The notes under the pieces are model-generated. The model did not search any database and was not told the DNA's origin. It saw only the letters and a list, made by a program, of their open reading frames with translations. The position numbers and the translations under genes were made by a program. DNA of 41,570 bases, from assembly GCA_021818585.1 (NCBI GenBank), contig JAKATU010000025.1, positions 1-41,570 on the forward strand. The letters are read 5' to 3'. Positions within the stretch are counted from its first letter, which is position 1. Each line of letters starts with the position of its first letter. The DNA is from Acidobacteriota bacterium (lineage in GTDB: Bacteria > Acidobacteriota > Terriglobia > Terriglobales > Acidobacteriaceae). This document shows, piece after piece, positions 7,770-15,680 of the stretch.

Positions 7770-8399
7770 TCAAGCCTCCGGCTGCGCAAGCCGCCCGTCC
7801 AGCTCCAGCAAGGCCGCGTTCCGCCGCATCGCCTCAATGCAAAATGCAATGTGCTCCTCCAGCGCAACGCCCAACTCATCCGCCCCCGTCGTAATGTCTT
7901 CGCGATTCACTCCACGCGCAAACGCCTTGTCCTTCATCTTCTTCTTCACGCTCTTCACGTCCACGTCGTGTATCGACTTCGTCGGTTTCACCAGCGAGCA
8001 AGCTGTCAAAAATCCCGCCAGTTCATCGCACGCAAACAGCACCTTCGCCAGGTGCGTTTCCCGCTTCACACCCGAATACTCCGCATGCCCCAGAATCGCC
8101 ACGCGAATCTCCTCCGGCCAGCCCGCTGCAGCTAAAATCTTTTCGCCCACAAAAGGATGCTCCTCCGGCGTCGGATATTGCTCGTAGTCAAAGTCATGCA
8201 GCAATCCCGTCGCCGCATACTTCTCCACCAGCGCCTCACGTTCCGCGCCGGACAACCCCATCTGCTCAGCTTCCTTCTCACCGTAAGCACACACGCACGT
8301 CTCCACTGCCAGCGCATGCTTCAGCAAACTCGGCGACTTCGTATACTCGTTCAACAGCTCCCAGGCTCGCATTCGCGAATGGTCATTGGAAATCGGCAT
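7770..8399 (-). CDS. HD-domain (HDIG-type) phosphohydrolase-like protein
   Basis: This 209-residue protein has the HD-superfamily metal-binding pattern: His28 in LLKHALAVE, His68-Asp69 in GLLHDFDYEQYP, His81 in EEHPFVGEKIL, and a downstream His in ILGHAEYSGV. Related stand-alone HD proteins act on nucleotides or other phosphate esters in the cytoplasm; the substrate is not known here. The C-terminal part (KSIHDVDVKSVKKKMKDKAFARGVNREDI) is a conserved feature of this subfamily. It lies 61 bases upstream of the carboxylase subunit on the same strand, so it may be the first gene of that operon. It is divergent from the regulator at 8579, and the shared 179-base region probably holds both promoters. 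Confidence 0.85.
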   Translation of the reverse strand: MPISNDHSRMRAWELLNEYTKSPSLLKHALAVETCVCAYGEKEAEQMGLSGAEREALVEKYAATGLLHDFDYEQYPTPEEHPFVGEKILAAAGWPEEIRVAILGHAEYSGVKRETHLAKVLFACDELAGFLTACSLVKPTKSIHDVDVKSVKKKMKDKAFARGVNREDITTGADELGVALEEHIAFCIEAMRRNAALLELDGRLAQPEA

Positions 8400-8440
8400 T
8401 CAAAATCAACTCCGGGTATTTTTGGGTTTTTTAAGGAATT

Positions 8441-8461
8441 CTATGTCTCACACATAGTTTT
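8441..8461. promoter_or_regulatory. Inverted repeat in the divergent promoter region
   Basis: CTATGT (8441-8446) and ACATAG (8452-8457) form a perfect 6-bp inverted repeat around a 5-base centre, followed by TTTT. The site lies 42 bases upstream of the HD-domain gene and about 120 bases upstream of the XRE regulator. Its form suits a dimeric helix-turn-helix operator; a weak terminator is the alternative. This is inference from symmetry only. Confidence 0.35.
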
Positions 8462-8578
8462 CACTTGACAAGTAGGATACCCCCAACGCAAGGTAGGTAT
8501 CAGTCAAGGGAAAGTCGGCATTCAGTTACCGTTTTTCCTGAGGCATGGCGCCCTGCTCTGGCGCTCCGTAATTCAATT

Positions 8579-9115
8579 ATGGCAACTACCTTGGCTAGCG
8601 TCGAAGCACGCGAGGTACTGCGTTGCGACCACTGCAGTCTGGTGCAATTCCGCACAAACAACTCACTCTGCAGGCGTTGCCACAAACCCCTCGAACAGGA
8701 AGAGCCTGAGGCTCCCGCACCACAACTGGTCGTAGCTCCACCCCCGGCGCAGCAAGAAGCCTCCGGCATCGATGTTGCATCCGCCGTCAAGCAGATTCGC
8801 TCCAGCCGCCGTCTCAGCCAGCGTCAGCTCGCTGGTCGCATGCAGGTGCCCCGCACCTACATCTCCAAAATCGAAAACGGAAAAGCCGTTCCCACGCTCT
8901 CCTCGCTCGACCGTTTAGCCCAGGCTCTTGAGGTCAGCATCTGTCTGCTGCTGCGCGACACTCGCTGCCAGAACGAGCGCGAAACCGAGCTCATCATGGC
9001 GGATCCGTTCCTCGCAGAGCTCGCGCCTATCGCAGCACACCTTAACACCATTCAGCGCGCCCAGATCATCAACCAGGTGCGCGAGATGGCCAGCGGACGC
9101 CGCCGGCTAGCCTAG
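8579..9115 (+). CDS. Zinc-ribbon plus XRE-type helix-turn-helix transcriptional regulator
   Basis: This is a regulator of about 178 residues. An N-terminal zinc-ribbon-like module has Cys16, Cys19, Cys31 and Cys34 (RCDHCSLVQF, LCRRCHKPL), followed by a Pro/Glu/Ala-rich linker. A Cro/C1-type HTH spans about residues 65-120 (QIRSSRRLSQRQLAGRM, VPRTYISKIENGKAVPTLSSLDRLAQAL). A C-terminal helical segment (LAPIAAHLNTIQRAQIINQV) may mediate dimerisation. I chose ATG 8579 because the conserved part begins there; an in-frame TTG at 8465 would add 38 poorly conserved residues. No strong ribosome-binding site is seen. Its divergent position suggests control of the HD/carboxylase operon, itself, or both. 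Confidence 0.85.
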   Translation: MATTLASVEAREVLRCDHCSLVQFRTNNSLCRRCHKPLEQEEPEAPAPQLVVAPPPAQQEASGIDVASAVKQIRSSRRLSQRQLAGRMQVPRTYISKIENGKAVPTLSSLDRLAQALEVSICLLLRDTRCQNERETELIMADPFLAELAPIAAHLNTIQRAQIINQVREMASGRRRLA

Positions 9116-9212
9116 TCCGCCAACCTGCTCTCTCCGACGAATCGACTTCGGGCGGCGCGCCAAAACCGCCCCTGTCACTCAAAGCTCGCGCTCGCTCCGT
9201 CACATCCGCGCA

Positions 9213-11129
9213 TCAGAACGACGTCTGCGTCCACGTCACTCCCGGATACAAACTTCCCAGCCGCTGCACCCGGAACTGGTCCGCTCCCGCCGTCGTCCCC
9301 TGCCACACCACCTGGCTCGCATCCGGCGTCAGTTCCTGCACAATCGCCCCATTCAGCGGAGCGCAAAAATCCACCTCCGAGTCCCCGTTCGACAGCTTTT
9401 CCGCATCTCCGCCAAAAAAGCTGAAGTACGTATCCGGAGGCGTATACCGCTCCTCAATCGTCGCCGTCTTTGCGCTCTCATTCACCTGCAGCACCGGCAT
9501 CGTAGAGTAACACTGCGGATTGGTGGGATTTGTCGCCGTCGGTGGATTGCACAGCACCGAGCCGGTCGTGAACTCACGATCATTCCCGTTGTCCATCATC
9601 CCCAGATCGAAGATCCCCGAAGTGCTCGTGCTGAAAAAGTTCATCCCATGCTGCGCGTAAAACCAGTCCGCCGGATTCGTATCCACCTGCCCGTTCTGCA
9701 TCAGCGTAAAATCACCGCCCTCGCCCAGCCGCCAAAGCACTGCGCCCGATCCCTGACCATCCTCGAAGTCAATCTTGATAATCCAGTTCTGGTGACGCAT
9801 CGAGAGCAGCAGATCATGGTCATCCGGCGAATATAAAATGTCGTTCGAGTGCGTCCAGTCAGGGAAATTCATCGGATGCCGGTTCACGTCCAGATGATCA
9901 AATGAGTTCCATACCCAGTCCGGCTGCAGGTTCTGGTCCACGTCCACCAACACATCGCCAATCACCGTCGTCGTCCCCGGATACCCCGGCAGATTCGTAA
10001 ACTGCTTGGGATACGTCGCCAGCAGCACCAGATGCCCGTTCGGCAGCTCCAGCGCGCTGTGGTGGAAACTCTTCAGCGTCAGGTTGTATCCCTTCGCCTG
10101 CAGCTCCTGGTTCAACTGGTCCATCGTGATTTGCCGAACCGTGTTCCCCGCCAGGTCAATCTCCCGCACCGCGTTAATCGTTCCTGAATTCAGAAAGCCG
10201 CTGCCGGACTGCAGAGACGAAAGATACGAAATCGGCAGCAGAATATCCCCGTTCGCAAGCATTTGAAATCCCTGCACAAGGTCAATCGGCGTCCCCGCAT
10301 AGCTGTACGTCCAGATCACATGCCCCGCCAGATCCGTCGCAAACAGTTGCGAATCCCCCTGCGGCAGAACCGTGTTCCACATCTCAATCCCCGGCTGCGG
10401 ATACTGCCCGCTCATCGTCTGCGCCGTTACCGTCGAAGTCTGCGGCGGCGTCCCCGTCGTAAACACATGGTCCACATCCTCGAAGGTCGCCCCATCATCC
10501 AGCGTCACGCTCGCACTCATGTGGTAAGGCGTATCGCCCAGCATCCCCGCCACCTCCGTCGTCACCGAACCGCCGTTCGGCGAAGGCGTCGGCTGCTCCC
10601 ACGTCGTAAACCCGTAGCTCGCAGACTTCCCGAAATCAATTGCCACCCTGCCCGGAGCCGGCAGATAAATCGAGTACGTCGCCACCTGCGGATTATTCGT
10701 CTTCAGCACAACGCCCGGATTGATCACCGAAGCCACCGAAGTCGCAAAGTTCTGCGTCGCCGAGCCCGACAATGCAGCCGTCACAGTTACATTCTCACTC
10801 TGCACAATTGAGGCCGGCGCCGTGTACACGCCTGCGCTCGTTACCGTGCCCACCGTCGCGTTGCCGCCCGCGATCCCATTCACTGACCACTGCAGCGTCC
10901 CCGCACCGGCCACCGTCGCCCGGAACGTCACCGTCTGCCCCGGACCCAGCGCCGCATACTCCGGCGTCATCGTTACCGTCCCGCTCTGCGACGCTACTGG
11001 CGGCTTGCTGGTAGGCGGCTTCTGCGTTACCGCTCCCGGACCCAGCGTCACTCCGCACCCCGTCAGGGCTATCACCCCGGCGAAAACCGCCACAACCAGC
11101 GCGCCCGCGAATCTGCTTCTCTGCCTCAT
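9213..11129 (-). CDS. Arylsulfotransferase (ASST)-like lipoprotein with N-terminal Ig-like modules
   Basis: The protein is about 638 residues. A lipoprotein signal peptide (MRQRSRFAGALVVAVF..., lipobox LTGC) anchors it in the envelope. Residues of about 45-150 look like a bacterial Ig-like domain (TMTPEYAALGPGQTVTFRATV, VYTAPASIVQSENVTVTA), then a second beta-rich module. The rest matches the arylsulfotransferase beta-propeller: WNTVLPQGDSQLFATDLAGHVIWTY, KSFHHSALELPNGHLVLLA with a His pair near residues 353-354 in the region of the catalytic His, and DWTHSNDILYSPDDHDLLLSMRHQNWIIKID. ASST enzymes move sulfate between phenolic compounds without PAPS; whether this member is catalytic is unproven. 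ATG 11129 places the signal peptide correctly; upstream codons to 11222 do not. It follows the beta-barrel gene behind a terminator, so it may be transcribed separately. Confidence 0.82.
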   Translation of the reverse strand: MRQRSRFAGALVVAVFAGVIALTGCGVTLGPGAVTQKPPTSKPPVASQSGTVTMTPEYAALGPGQTVTFRATVAGAGTLQWSVNGIAGGNATVGTVTSAGVYTAPASIVQSENVTVTAALSGSATQNFATSVASVINPGVVLKTNNPQVATYSIYLPAPGRVAIDFGKSASYGFTTWEQPTPSPNGGSVTTEVAGMLGDTPYHMSASVTLDDGATFEDVDHVFTTGTPPQTSTVTAQTMSGQYPQPGIEMWNTVLPQGDSQLFATDLAGHVIWTYSYAGTPIDLVQGFQMLANGDILLPISYLSSLQSGSGFLNSGTINAVREIDLAGNTVRQITMDQLNQELQAKGYNLTLKSFHHSALELPNGHLVLLATYPKQFTNLPGYPGTTTVIGDVLVDVDQNLQPDWVWNSFDHLDVNRHPMNFPDWTHSNDILYSPDDHDLLLSMRHQNWIIKIDFEDGQGSGAVLWRLGEGGDFTLMQNGQVDTNPADWFYAQHGMNFFSTSTSGIFDLGMMDNGNDREFTTGSVLCNPPTATNPTNPQCYSTMPVLQVNESAKTATIEERYTPPDTYFSFFGGDAEKLSNGDSEVDFCAPLNGAIVQELTPDASQVVWQGTTAGADQFRVQRLGSLYPGVTWTQTSF

Positions 11130-11202
11130 CAAAACAAAATGTCCCTTCAACCCATTCCAACCCACGGCGTCACATCGCGCAGCAGAAAAACGCCGCCAAA
11201 TG

Positions 11203-11234
11203 AAAAACCCGGTTCGCGTCATCCACGAACCGGG
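11203..11234 (-). terminator. Rho-independent terminator after the outer-membrane protein gene
   Basis: On the minus strand there is a perfect 9-bp stem, CCCGGTTCG / CGAACCGGG (11234-11226 with 11216-11208), with a 9-base loop, followed by TTTTT (complement of 11203-11207). It begins 19 bases after the stop of the beta-barrel gene and separates it from the arylsulfotransferase-like gene. Confidence 0.88.
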
Positions 11235-11252
11235 CTCATTGTTTTCAATCTC

Positions 11253-12119
11253 CTAGAACCGGATACCTACCGTCAAAGGAATCAAACCCTCCGTGCCTTC
11301 ACCGTTCTGCGTCTTCGTCGGCCGCGGTGAATCAACCCAGATGTACCGTGACTCAATGTACAGCTTCGCGTTGCTGTCCGGCCCAAATGCCTTCCAGTAA
11401 AAGCCCAGGCCGCCATTCACGCCGCCCTGCGTGCTCGAGAAGCTGCTCACCACAACCGGCGTGTAACCCGAATAGCAAAAATAGTAGCAGTACGTCTGCT
11501 GCACCAGTTGCGTAAAGGCCGTCGTCTTGTGGTAAATGCCGCCGCCGCCGGTCACATACATGCCAACCGACTGGTTAAAGGGCGCATACAGAATAGGGTC
11601 CACCGTGAACGAGAAATCGGAAATATAACCGCCCGAAGTCCCAACCTGCGCCAGCGTCGCGCCCGGAATCTTGTTTCGCTTGTACATGAACTCGCCCAGC
11701 ACGCCTAAGTTCTTGCTGAAGTTCAATCCCGCGCCGGCCATAAAATTCCAGCCAAACGTCTCATAGCCGTGCGTGTCGTTGCCAATCGGCGACATCAAAC
11801 CGCCGCCCAGCTCAAACGCAATGCGGCTGAAAGTGCTGTTGTAGCGCGGATAGCGGCTCCCATACTGGCCGCCGTACTGCCCGCCCTTCAGATGCGGCGT
11901 AATGGGCGACACCAGGTCGTTGCCCACCAGCTCATTCGTATTCAAATCGCTCGTATAACTGTTCGAACTCGAATACAACTGCGGTATATTCACAATTCCG
12001 CCCGAGTGCGTCGTCTGAGCGCTGGCCGGCATGGAAAGCGCTCCGGCTACGGCAAGCGCGCTGGCTGCGGCAAAAACACGCCGCAGAAAGTCTGGCGAAG
12101 TACGACAAATGGCAAACAT
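11253..12119 (-). CDS. Outer-membrane beta-barrel protein
   Basis: This protein has about 288 residues, with a Sec signal peptide ending in SMPASA before QTTHSGG. The mature part alternates aromatic/hydrophobic and polar residues (RIAFELGGGLMSPIG, FGWNFMAGAGLNFSKNLGVLGEFMYKR, VGMYVTGGGGIYHKTTAF, NAKLYIESRYIWVDS) and ends in Phe (PLTVGIRF), the C-terminal signature of Bam-dependent outer-membrane proteins. This resembles the opacity-porin/OmpA-like 8-strand group. A loop holds a Tyr/Cys-rich stretch (QQTYCYYFCYSGY). The start at 12119 is preferred because a G-rich site lies just upstream and it gives a typical signal peptide; ATG 12134 is an alternative. A strong terminator follows the gene. 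The function is unknown. Confidence 0.82.
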   Translation of the reverse strand: MFAICRTSPDFLRRVFAAASALAVAGALSMPASAQTTHSGGIVNIPQLYSSSNSYTSDLNTNELVGNDLVSPITPHLKGGQYGGQYGSRYPRYNSTFSRIAFELGGGLMSPIGNDTHGYETFGWNFMAGAGLNFSKNLGVLGEFMYKRNKIPGATLAQVGTSGGYISDFSFTVDPILYAPFNQSVGMYVTGGGGIYHKTTAFTQLVQQTYCYYFCYSGYTPVVVSSFSSTQGGVNGGLGFYWKAFGPDSNAKLYIESRYIWVDSPRPTKTQNGEGTEGLIPLTVGIRF

Positions 12120-12342
12120 AGATACAACCCCCATTTGCTTGCGATGATCCTGCTCAAGAGATGGAGACCTTCCCCATCCCCTACAAACCCTTCTCAAAAA
12201 CATTGGCTCAACACCCTCCGGGCGTCCTCTGCAGAATCGCAAAGAATCCCGGCAGGGAGATCCGCATACCCCAAAAGATCGCGGGCACGCCTTTCAAACT
12301 CTTTCTAACCCACAATAGACGCTGAAGTCTCGCAGAATGATG

Positions 12343-12366
12343 CACGGACCGGTTTCCCGGCCCGTG
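12343..12366 (-). terminator. GNRA-capped hairpin downstream of rng (no U-tract)
   Basis: In the minus-strand transcript a 10-bp stem (CACGGGCCGG with CCGGTCCGTG, one G-U pair) is capped by GAAA. It lies 22 bases after the RNase G/E stop. The missing T-run argues against a classical intrinsic terminator; a 3'-end stabiliser or Rho-linked site are the other readings. Confidence 0.45.
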
Positions 12367-12388
12367 TGTAATTTGATACGGAAAACAA

Positions 12389-15307
12389 TTAGTGAATGTC
12401 GAACTGCTCCGGATGAAGGGTCGGATCGCTCTTGATCATAATCGTTCTGCCGATCATCTCCTCCATCTCGTTCAGCCAGCGTCCACCGCTTGCCTTCAGC
12501 GTTTTCACCACTTCCGGATTCACCCGCAGCAGTACATCGCCGCGGTCGAAATGCTTCTGCATCTTCCGCATTTCCACAAAAATCTCGTTGGCGACCGTCG
12601 CCGGGCTCTTCACCATGCCCGTGCCCGTGCAGATGGGGCAAGGCACGCTCAGCGTACGCTCCAGCGACTGCTTCACGCGCTTGCGCGTAATCGCAACCAG
12701 CCCAAAGTCGTTGAACTGCAACACCTTCGACGGTGCGCGATCATTCTTCAGCTCCTCTTCGAGCGCCGCCATCACCTTGTGGCGATTCTTCCGCTCGTCC
12801 ATGTCGATAAAGTCGATCACGATGATCCCGCCCAGGTCCCGCAGCCGGATCTGCCGTACAATCTCGGGAATCGCGTCCAGGTTCGTCCTCAGGATCGTGT
12901 CCTCAAGCCGAGCCGTCTTGCCTACATACTTGCCTGTGTTGATGTCGATCGCAACGAGTGCTTCCGTCTGGTTGATCACGATCGATCCGCCCGACTTCAG
13001 CCACACCTTCGACTTCAGAGCCTTCGAAATCTCTTCCTGGATGCCGAACTGTTCAAACAGCGGCGTTTCCTTCGTGTAGAGCTTCACACGCCGCACCAGC
13101 GAAGGCTGCACGCGGTTCAGGAACCGCACAATCCGCTCGTAATCTGTCTCGCTGTCTACCCAGATCGTCGCAAACTGCTCACTCACCTGGTCGCGCAAAA
13201 TCCGCTCCACCAGGTTCAGATCGTGATAAATCAGCGCCGGAGCCTTCGCATTGTCCGACCGCTCCTTGATCTCGGCCCAAAGGTTGATCAGGAACCGGAT
13301 ATCGGCCCGCAATTCCTCTTCGCCCGCGTGCTCGGCTGCCGTGCGAACAATAAAGCCGCCCGTCGCCTCGCCCTTTTCACTGATCAGGATCCGCTTCAGC
13401 CGCTGGCGCTCCTCATCCGACGCAATCTTCCGAGAAACGCCCACGTGATTCACCGTCGGCATAAAGACAAGAAACCGCCCAGGCAACGCAATGTGGCTCG
13501 TGATGCGCGCGCCCTTCTTCGCAATCGGTTCCTTGGCAATCTGCACCAGGATCTCCTGGCCCTGCTTCAGCAGCTCGTTGATCGCGGGCAGGTCCATCGT
13601 CTGCGCGGAAGGCCTGCGCCCACCGTGGCGTCCATCGCGGCGGCCGCGACGGTCATCCCGCCGGCCGCGACGATCATCCCGGCCATCACGCCGCCCACGA
13701 CGCCGTGGAGCCGCCGCATCGGCCGTCGCCGCGCCTTCTTCCACTTCCTCTGACTCGTGATCCTCGACGTCATGCACTTCCTCGTCGATATCCTCTTCTT
13801 CGCTCTCCTCGACTCCGGCATAGGCGATCTCTTCTTCGCCCTCGTCGCCGTTGTCTCCCTCAGAAAGCCGCCAGTCGATATGCCGCTCGCGCACAAACTC
13901 ACCCAACTGCGCGCCTTGGTCCAGAGTCTCCTCTTCCATCTCATCGCCTTCATGCTCTTCCAGTCCGGCTACATGCAGATGTTCAAAGTCGTACTCGTCC
14001 TCGTCGATCTCTTCTTCTTCAAAAACTCCCGCGCCCGCCGCATAGCCAAAAATATCTGCATGCTTCGCTTCAGAGTGGGCTTCGTCGGCAGTCTCCGCTG
14101 CCGGCTCTTCACTCGCCTCTTCCGGCTCAGGAATCTCCGCCGTAACCAGCGGTTCTTCCTCTTCCGTCACAGCTTCCGGCTTGACAGCCGATTCTTCTTC
14201 CACTTCCTCTTCGGTCGCGGACTCTTCCGGCTCCGGCGCGCTCACGCGAAACTCACTCGGCGCCGCGGGATCCACCCGGTAAGAAGCCGAACCCTCTTCA
14301 GGCTCAAACTCCTGCTCTTCCTCTTCGTGGATAACCTCCGCTTCGGGTTCAGCCACCACTTCCGGCTCAGCCTCAACAACCGGCGCAGCCGTTTCCGCAA
14401 CAGGAGCAGCAACCTCTGCAATAGCCTCAACCGGCTCCGCCTCTGACGCTGCCTCTGGAGCAGCCGAAACCTGTTCCGCACGCCGCCCACGGTGCCTGGA
14501 AAGCGTCTCGCCAGGAAGCACAAACCCGCCATCCCAGTTCGTCGCCGCAACCTCTTCCACCAGCGTCGACGGACGAACCGTCACCTGCGGCTTCGGCGTG
14601 CTATCTACAGGAGTTGCCACACTCTCTTTGCGCGGCGCTCCACCATACTTCGAAAGCGACTCGCCCGGAAGCACAAAGGGCTCCGGCGTCGCAGCCTGAG
14701 TTCGGGAAAAATCCTGAGCCGGAGCAGCAGAATGAACCGGCGCGGCAACATGAGCCGGAGCAAACTCCGTCTGCTCGGATTCATCCCCCTCCAGCCCGTC
14801 GTAAGAAAGTTCAATCGTCTCCGGCTCGGCCTCTGCCGCCTCCGTACCCGTCGAACCCTCGCCGCGCTCCGCGCCACTCCGCAGCCGTCCGCCGCGACGG
14901 CGTCCACGCCGTCCACGCCAGCGCCGCGCCCCGCGTTCGTCGTCCTCTGTATTGCTTTCTTCGCTGGGAGCAGCCTCAACCACCGGCTCGCGCGGCTCCG
15001 CCGGACGCGCCGAAAGCGCACGCTGACGCGCACGCGGACGCTCCGCCGGAACCCGCTCAAAGTCGGCCGAATCTTCCTGTTCTTCCAGAAAATCGGTTAC
15101 GTAAAGGAACGCATCGCGCTCCAAACCAATGTCCACAAAGGACGATTGCATGCCCGGAAGCACCCGCGTTACGCGGCCTTTATAGATGGAACCCGCAAGG
15201 GTGTACTCATTCTCGCGCTCGTAGTAAATCTCCGCGAGTTGATCGTCTTCAATAATCGCCAGCCGCGTCTCATGGGGCGTGCTGGAAATGCATATTTCTT
15301 TCGCCAT
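12389..15307 (-). CDS. rng: Ribonuclease G/E with a large insertion in the S1 domain
   Basis: This 972-residue RNase E/G endoribonuclease takes part in rRNA processing and mRNA decay. Residues 1-80 hold the first half of an S1 domain (GSIYKGRVTRVLPGMQSSFVDIGLERDAFLYVTDFLEE). The S1 fold resumes only at about residue 570 (LLKQGQEILVQIAKEPIAKKGARIT). In between lie roughly 490 residues of low-complexity sequence: very acidic tracts (EEEEIDEDEYDFEH), two copies of an FVLPGE(S/T)LS(K/R) motif, and an Arg/Gly/Asp stretch (RRGRRDDRRGRRDGR). The catalytic domain is intact: LVAIDINTGKYVG and GGIIVIDFIDMDERKNR supply the two metal-binding Asp residues, and CPICTGTG is the zinc-link motif. There is no long C-terminal tail, so the disordered scaffold has moved inside the S1 domain. 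The start is ATG 15307 (MAKEICIS). It follows rodA after 373 bases. Confidence 0.93.
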   Translation of the reverse strand: MAKEICISSTPHETRLAIIEDDQLAEIYYERENEYTLAGSIYKGRVTRVLPGMQSSFVDIGLERDAFLYVTDFLEEQEDSADFERVPAERPRARQRALSARPAEPREPVVEAAPSEESNTEDDERGARRWRGRRGRRRGGRLRSGAERGEGSTGTEAAEAEPETIELSYDGLEGDESEQTEFAPAHVAAPVHSAAPAQDFSRTQAATPEPFVLPGESLSKYGGAPRKESVATPVDSTPKPQVTVRPSTLVEEVAATNWDGGFVLPGETLSRHRGRRAEQVSAAPEAASEAEPVEAIAEVAAPVAETAAPVVEAEPEVVAEPEAEVIHEEEEQEFEPEEGSASYRVDPAAPSEFRVSAPEPEESATEEEVEEESAVKPEAVTEEEEPLVTAEIPEPEEASEEPAAETADEAHSEAKHADIFGYAAGAGVFEEEEIDEDEYDFEHLHVAGLEEHEGDEMEEETLDQGAQLGEFVRERHIDWRLSEGDNGDEGEEEIAYAGVEESEEEDIDEEVHDVEDHESEEVEEGAATADAAAPRRRGRRDGRDDRRGRRDDRRGRRDGRHGGRRPSAQTMDLPAINELLKQGQEILVQIAKEPIAKKGARITSHIALPGRFLVFMPTVNHVGVSRKIASDEERQRLKRILISEKGEATGGFIVRTAAEHAGEEELRADIRFLINLWAEIKERSDNAKAPALIYHDLNLVERILRDQVSEQFATIWVDSETDYERIVRFLNRVQPSLVRRVKLYTKETPLFEQFGIQEEISKALKSKVWLKSGGSIVINQTEALVAIDINTGKYVGKTARLEDTILRTNLDAIPEIVRQIRLRDLGGIIVIDFIDMDERKNRHKVMAALEEELKNDRAPSKVLQFNDFGLVAITRKRVKQSLERTLSVPCPICTGTGMVKSPATVANEIFVEMRKMQKHFDRGDVLLRVNPEVVKTLKASGGRWLNEMEEMIGRTIMIKSDPTLHPEQFDIH
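13641..13682. repeat. 21-bp tandem repeat, two units, inside the RNase G/E gene
   Basis: Units 13641-13661 and 13662-13682 differ at two positions and encode repeated DDRRGRR on the minus strand. The repeat probably drives length change of the arginine-rich linker. Confidence 0.7.
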
Positions 15308-15680
15308 ACTGCCTCGTTTCGGCAGCCGGGCGGAATCAAACCGGTAGGCCGGAGAAGACCGGGACTGGCAAAAGACTCTTCCAGGTCCAAGCCAGAACAG
15401 GCCCCGCAGTAGGGCTGTGCCCGCACGACGCAAGGCGTCGCCGCAACGTGCTGAGACTGTCTGTCATGGGGGGGTCATCCGTGCGCGACGACTTTGTGAC
15501 CGCTCTTGCCGGACTCTCCGGCGGGGCCGTTACCCATCGTTGCGTGCTCATTCCCGAATCCTGCCCGGCCGGTAATTCCACCTGGCCGGTTAATGTGAAC
15601 TTGTTCTAACTACTGCAAACTAAAACTCTTACATGCGGCGATCGCGCCGCCTTACCAAACCTGTCGGTCCGCCGGGAATC
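15308..15680 (-). promoter_or_regulatory. 373-base non-coding leader between rodA and rng
   Basis: No convincing gene lies here. The stretch holds several inverted repeats: GCGGCG / CGCCGC around ATCG at 15635-15650, CGACGC / GCGTCG around AAG at 15426-15440, and repeated CCGGCC-type blocks near 15570-15595. In E. coli the long rne leader folds and lets RNase E cut its own mRNA; a similar autoregulatory leader is plausible here but inferred from length and structure only. A promoter for rng probably also lies inside. Confidence 0.45.

Noticed and set aside
8465..8500. TTGACA word as a -35 promoter element of the XRE gene
   Set aside because: No acceptable -10 box lies 16-18 bases downstream.
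9150..9171. GGGCGG / CCGCCC hairpin as terminator between the regulator and arylsulfotransferase genes
   Set aside because: No T-run on either strand; the stem is short and common in GC-rich DNA.
12392..13753. 453-codon open frame opposite the RNase G/E gene
   Set aside because: It mirrors the catalytic domain coding strand and has no family features.
15336..15581. 81-codon open frame in the rng leader
   Set aside because: Low-complexity translation with no recognisable domain; the region is more likely a structured leader.
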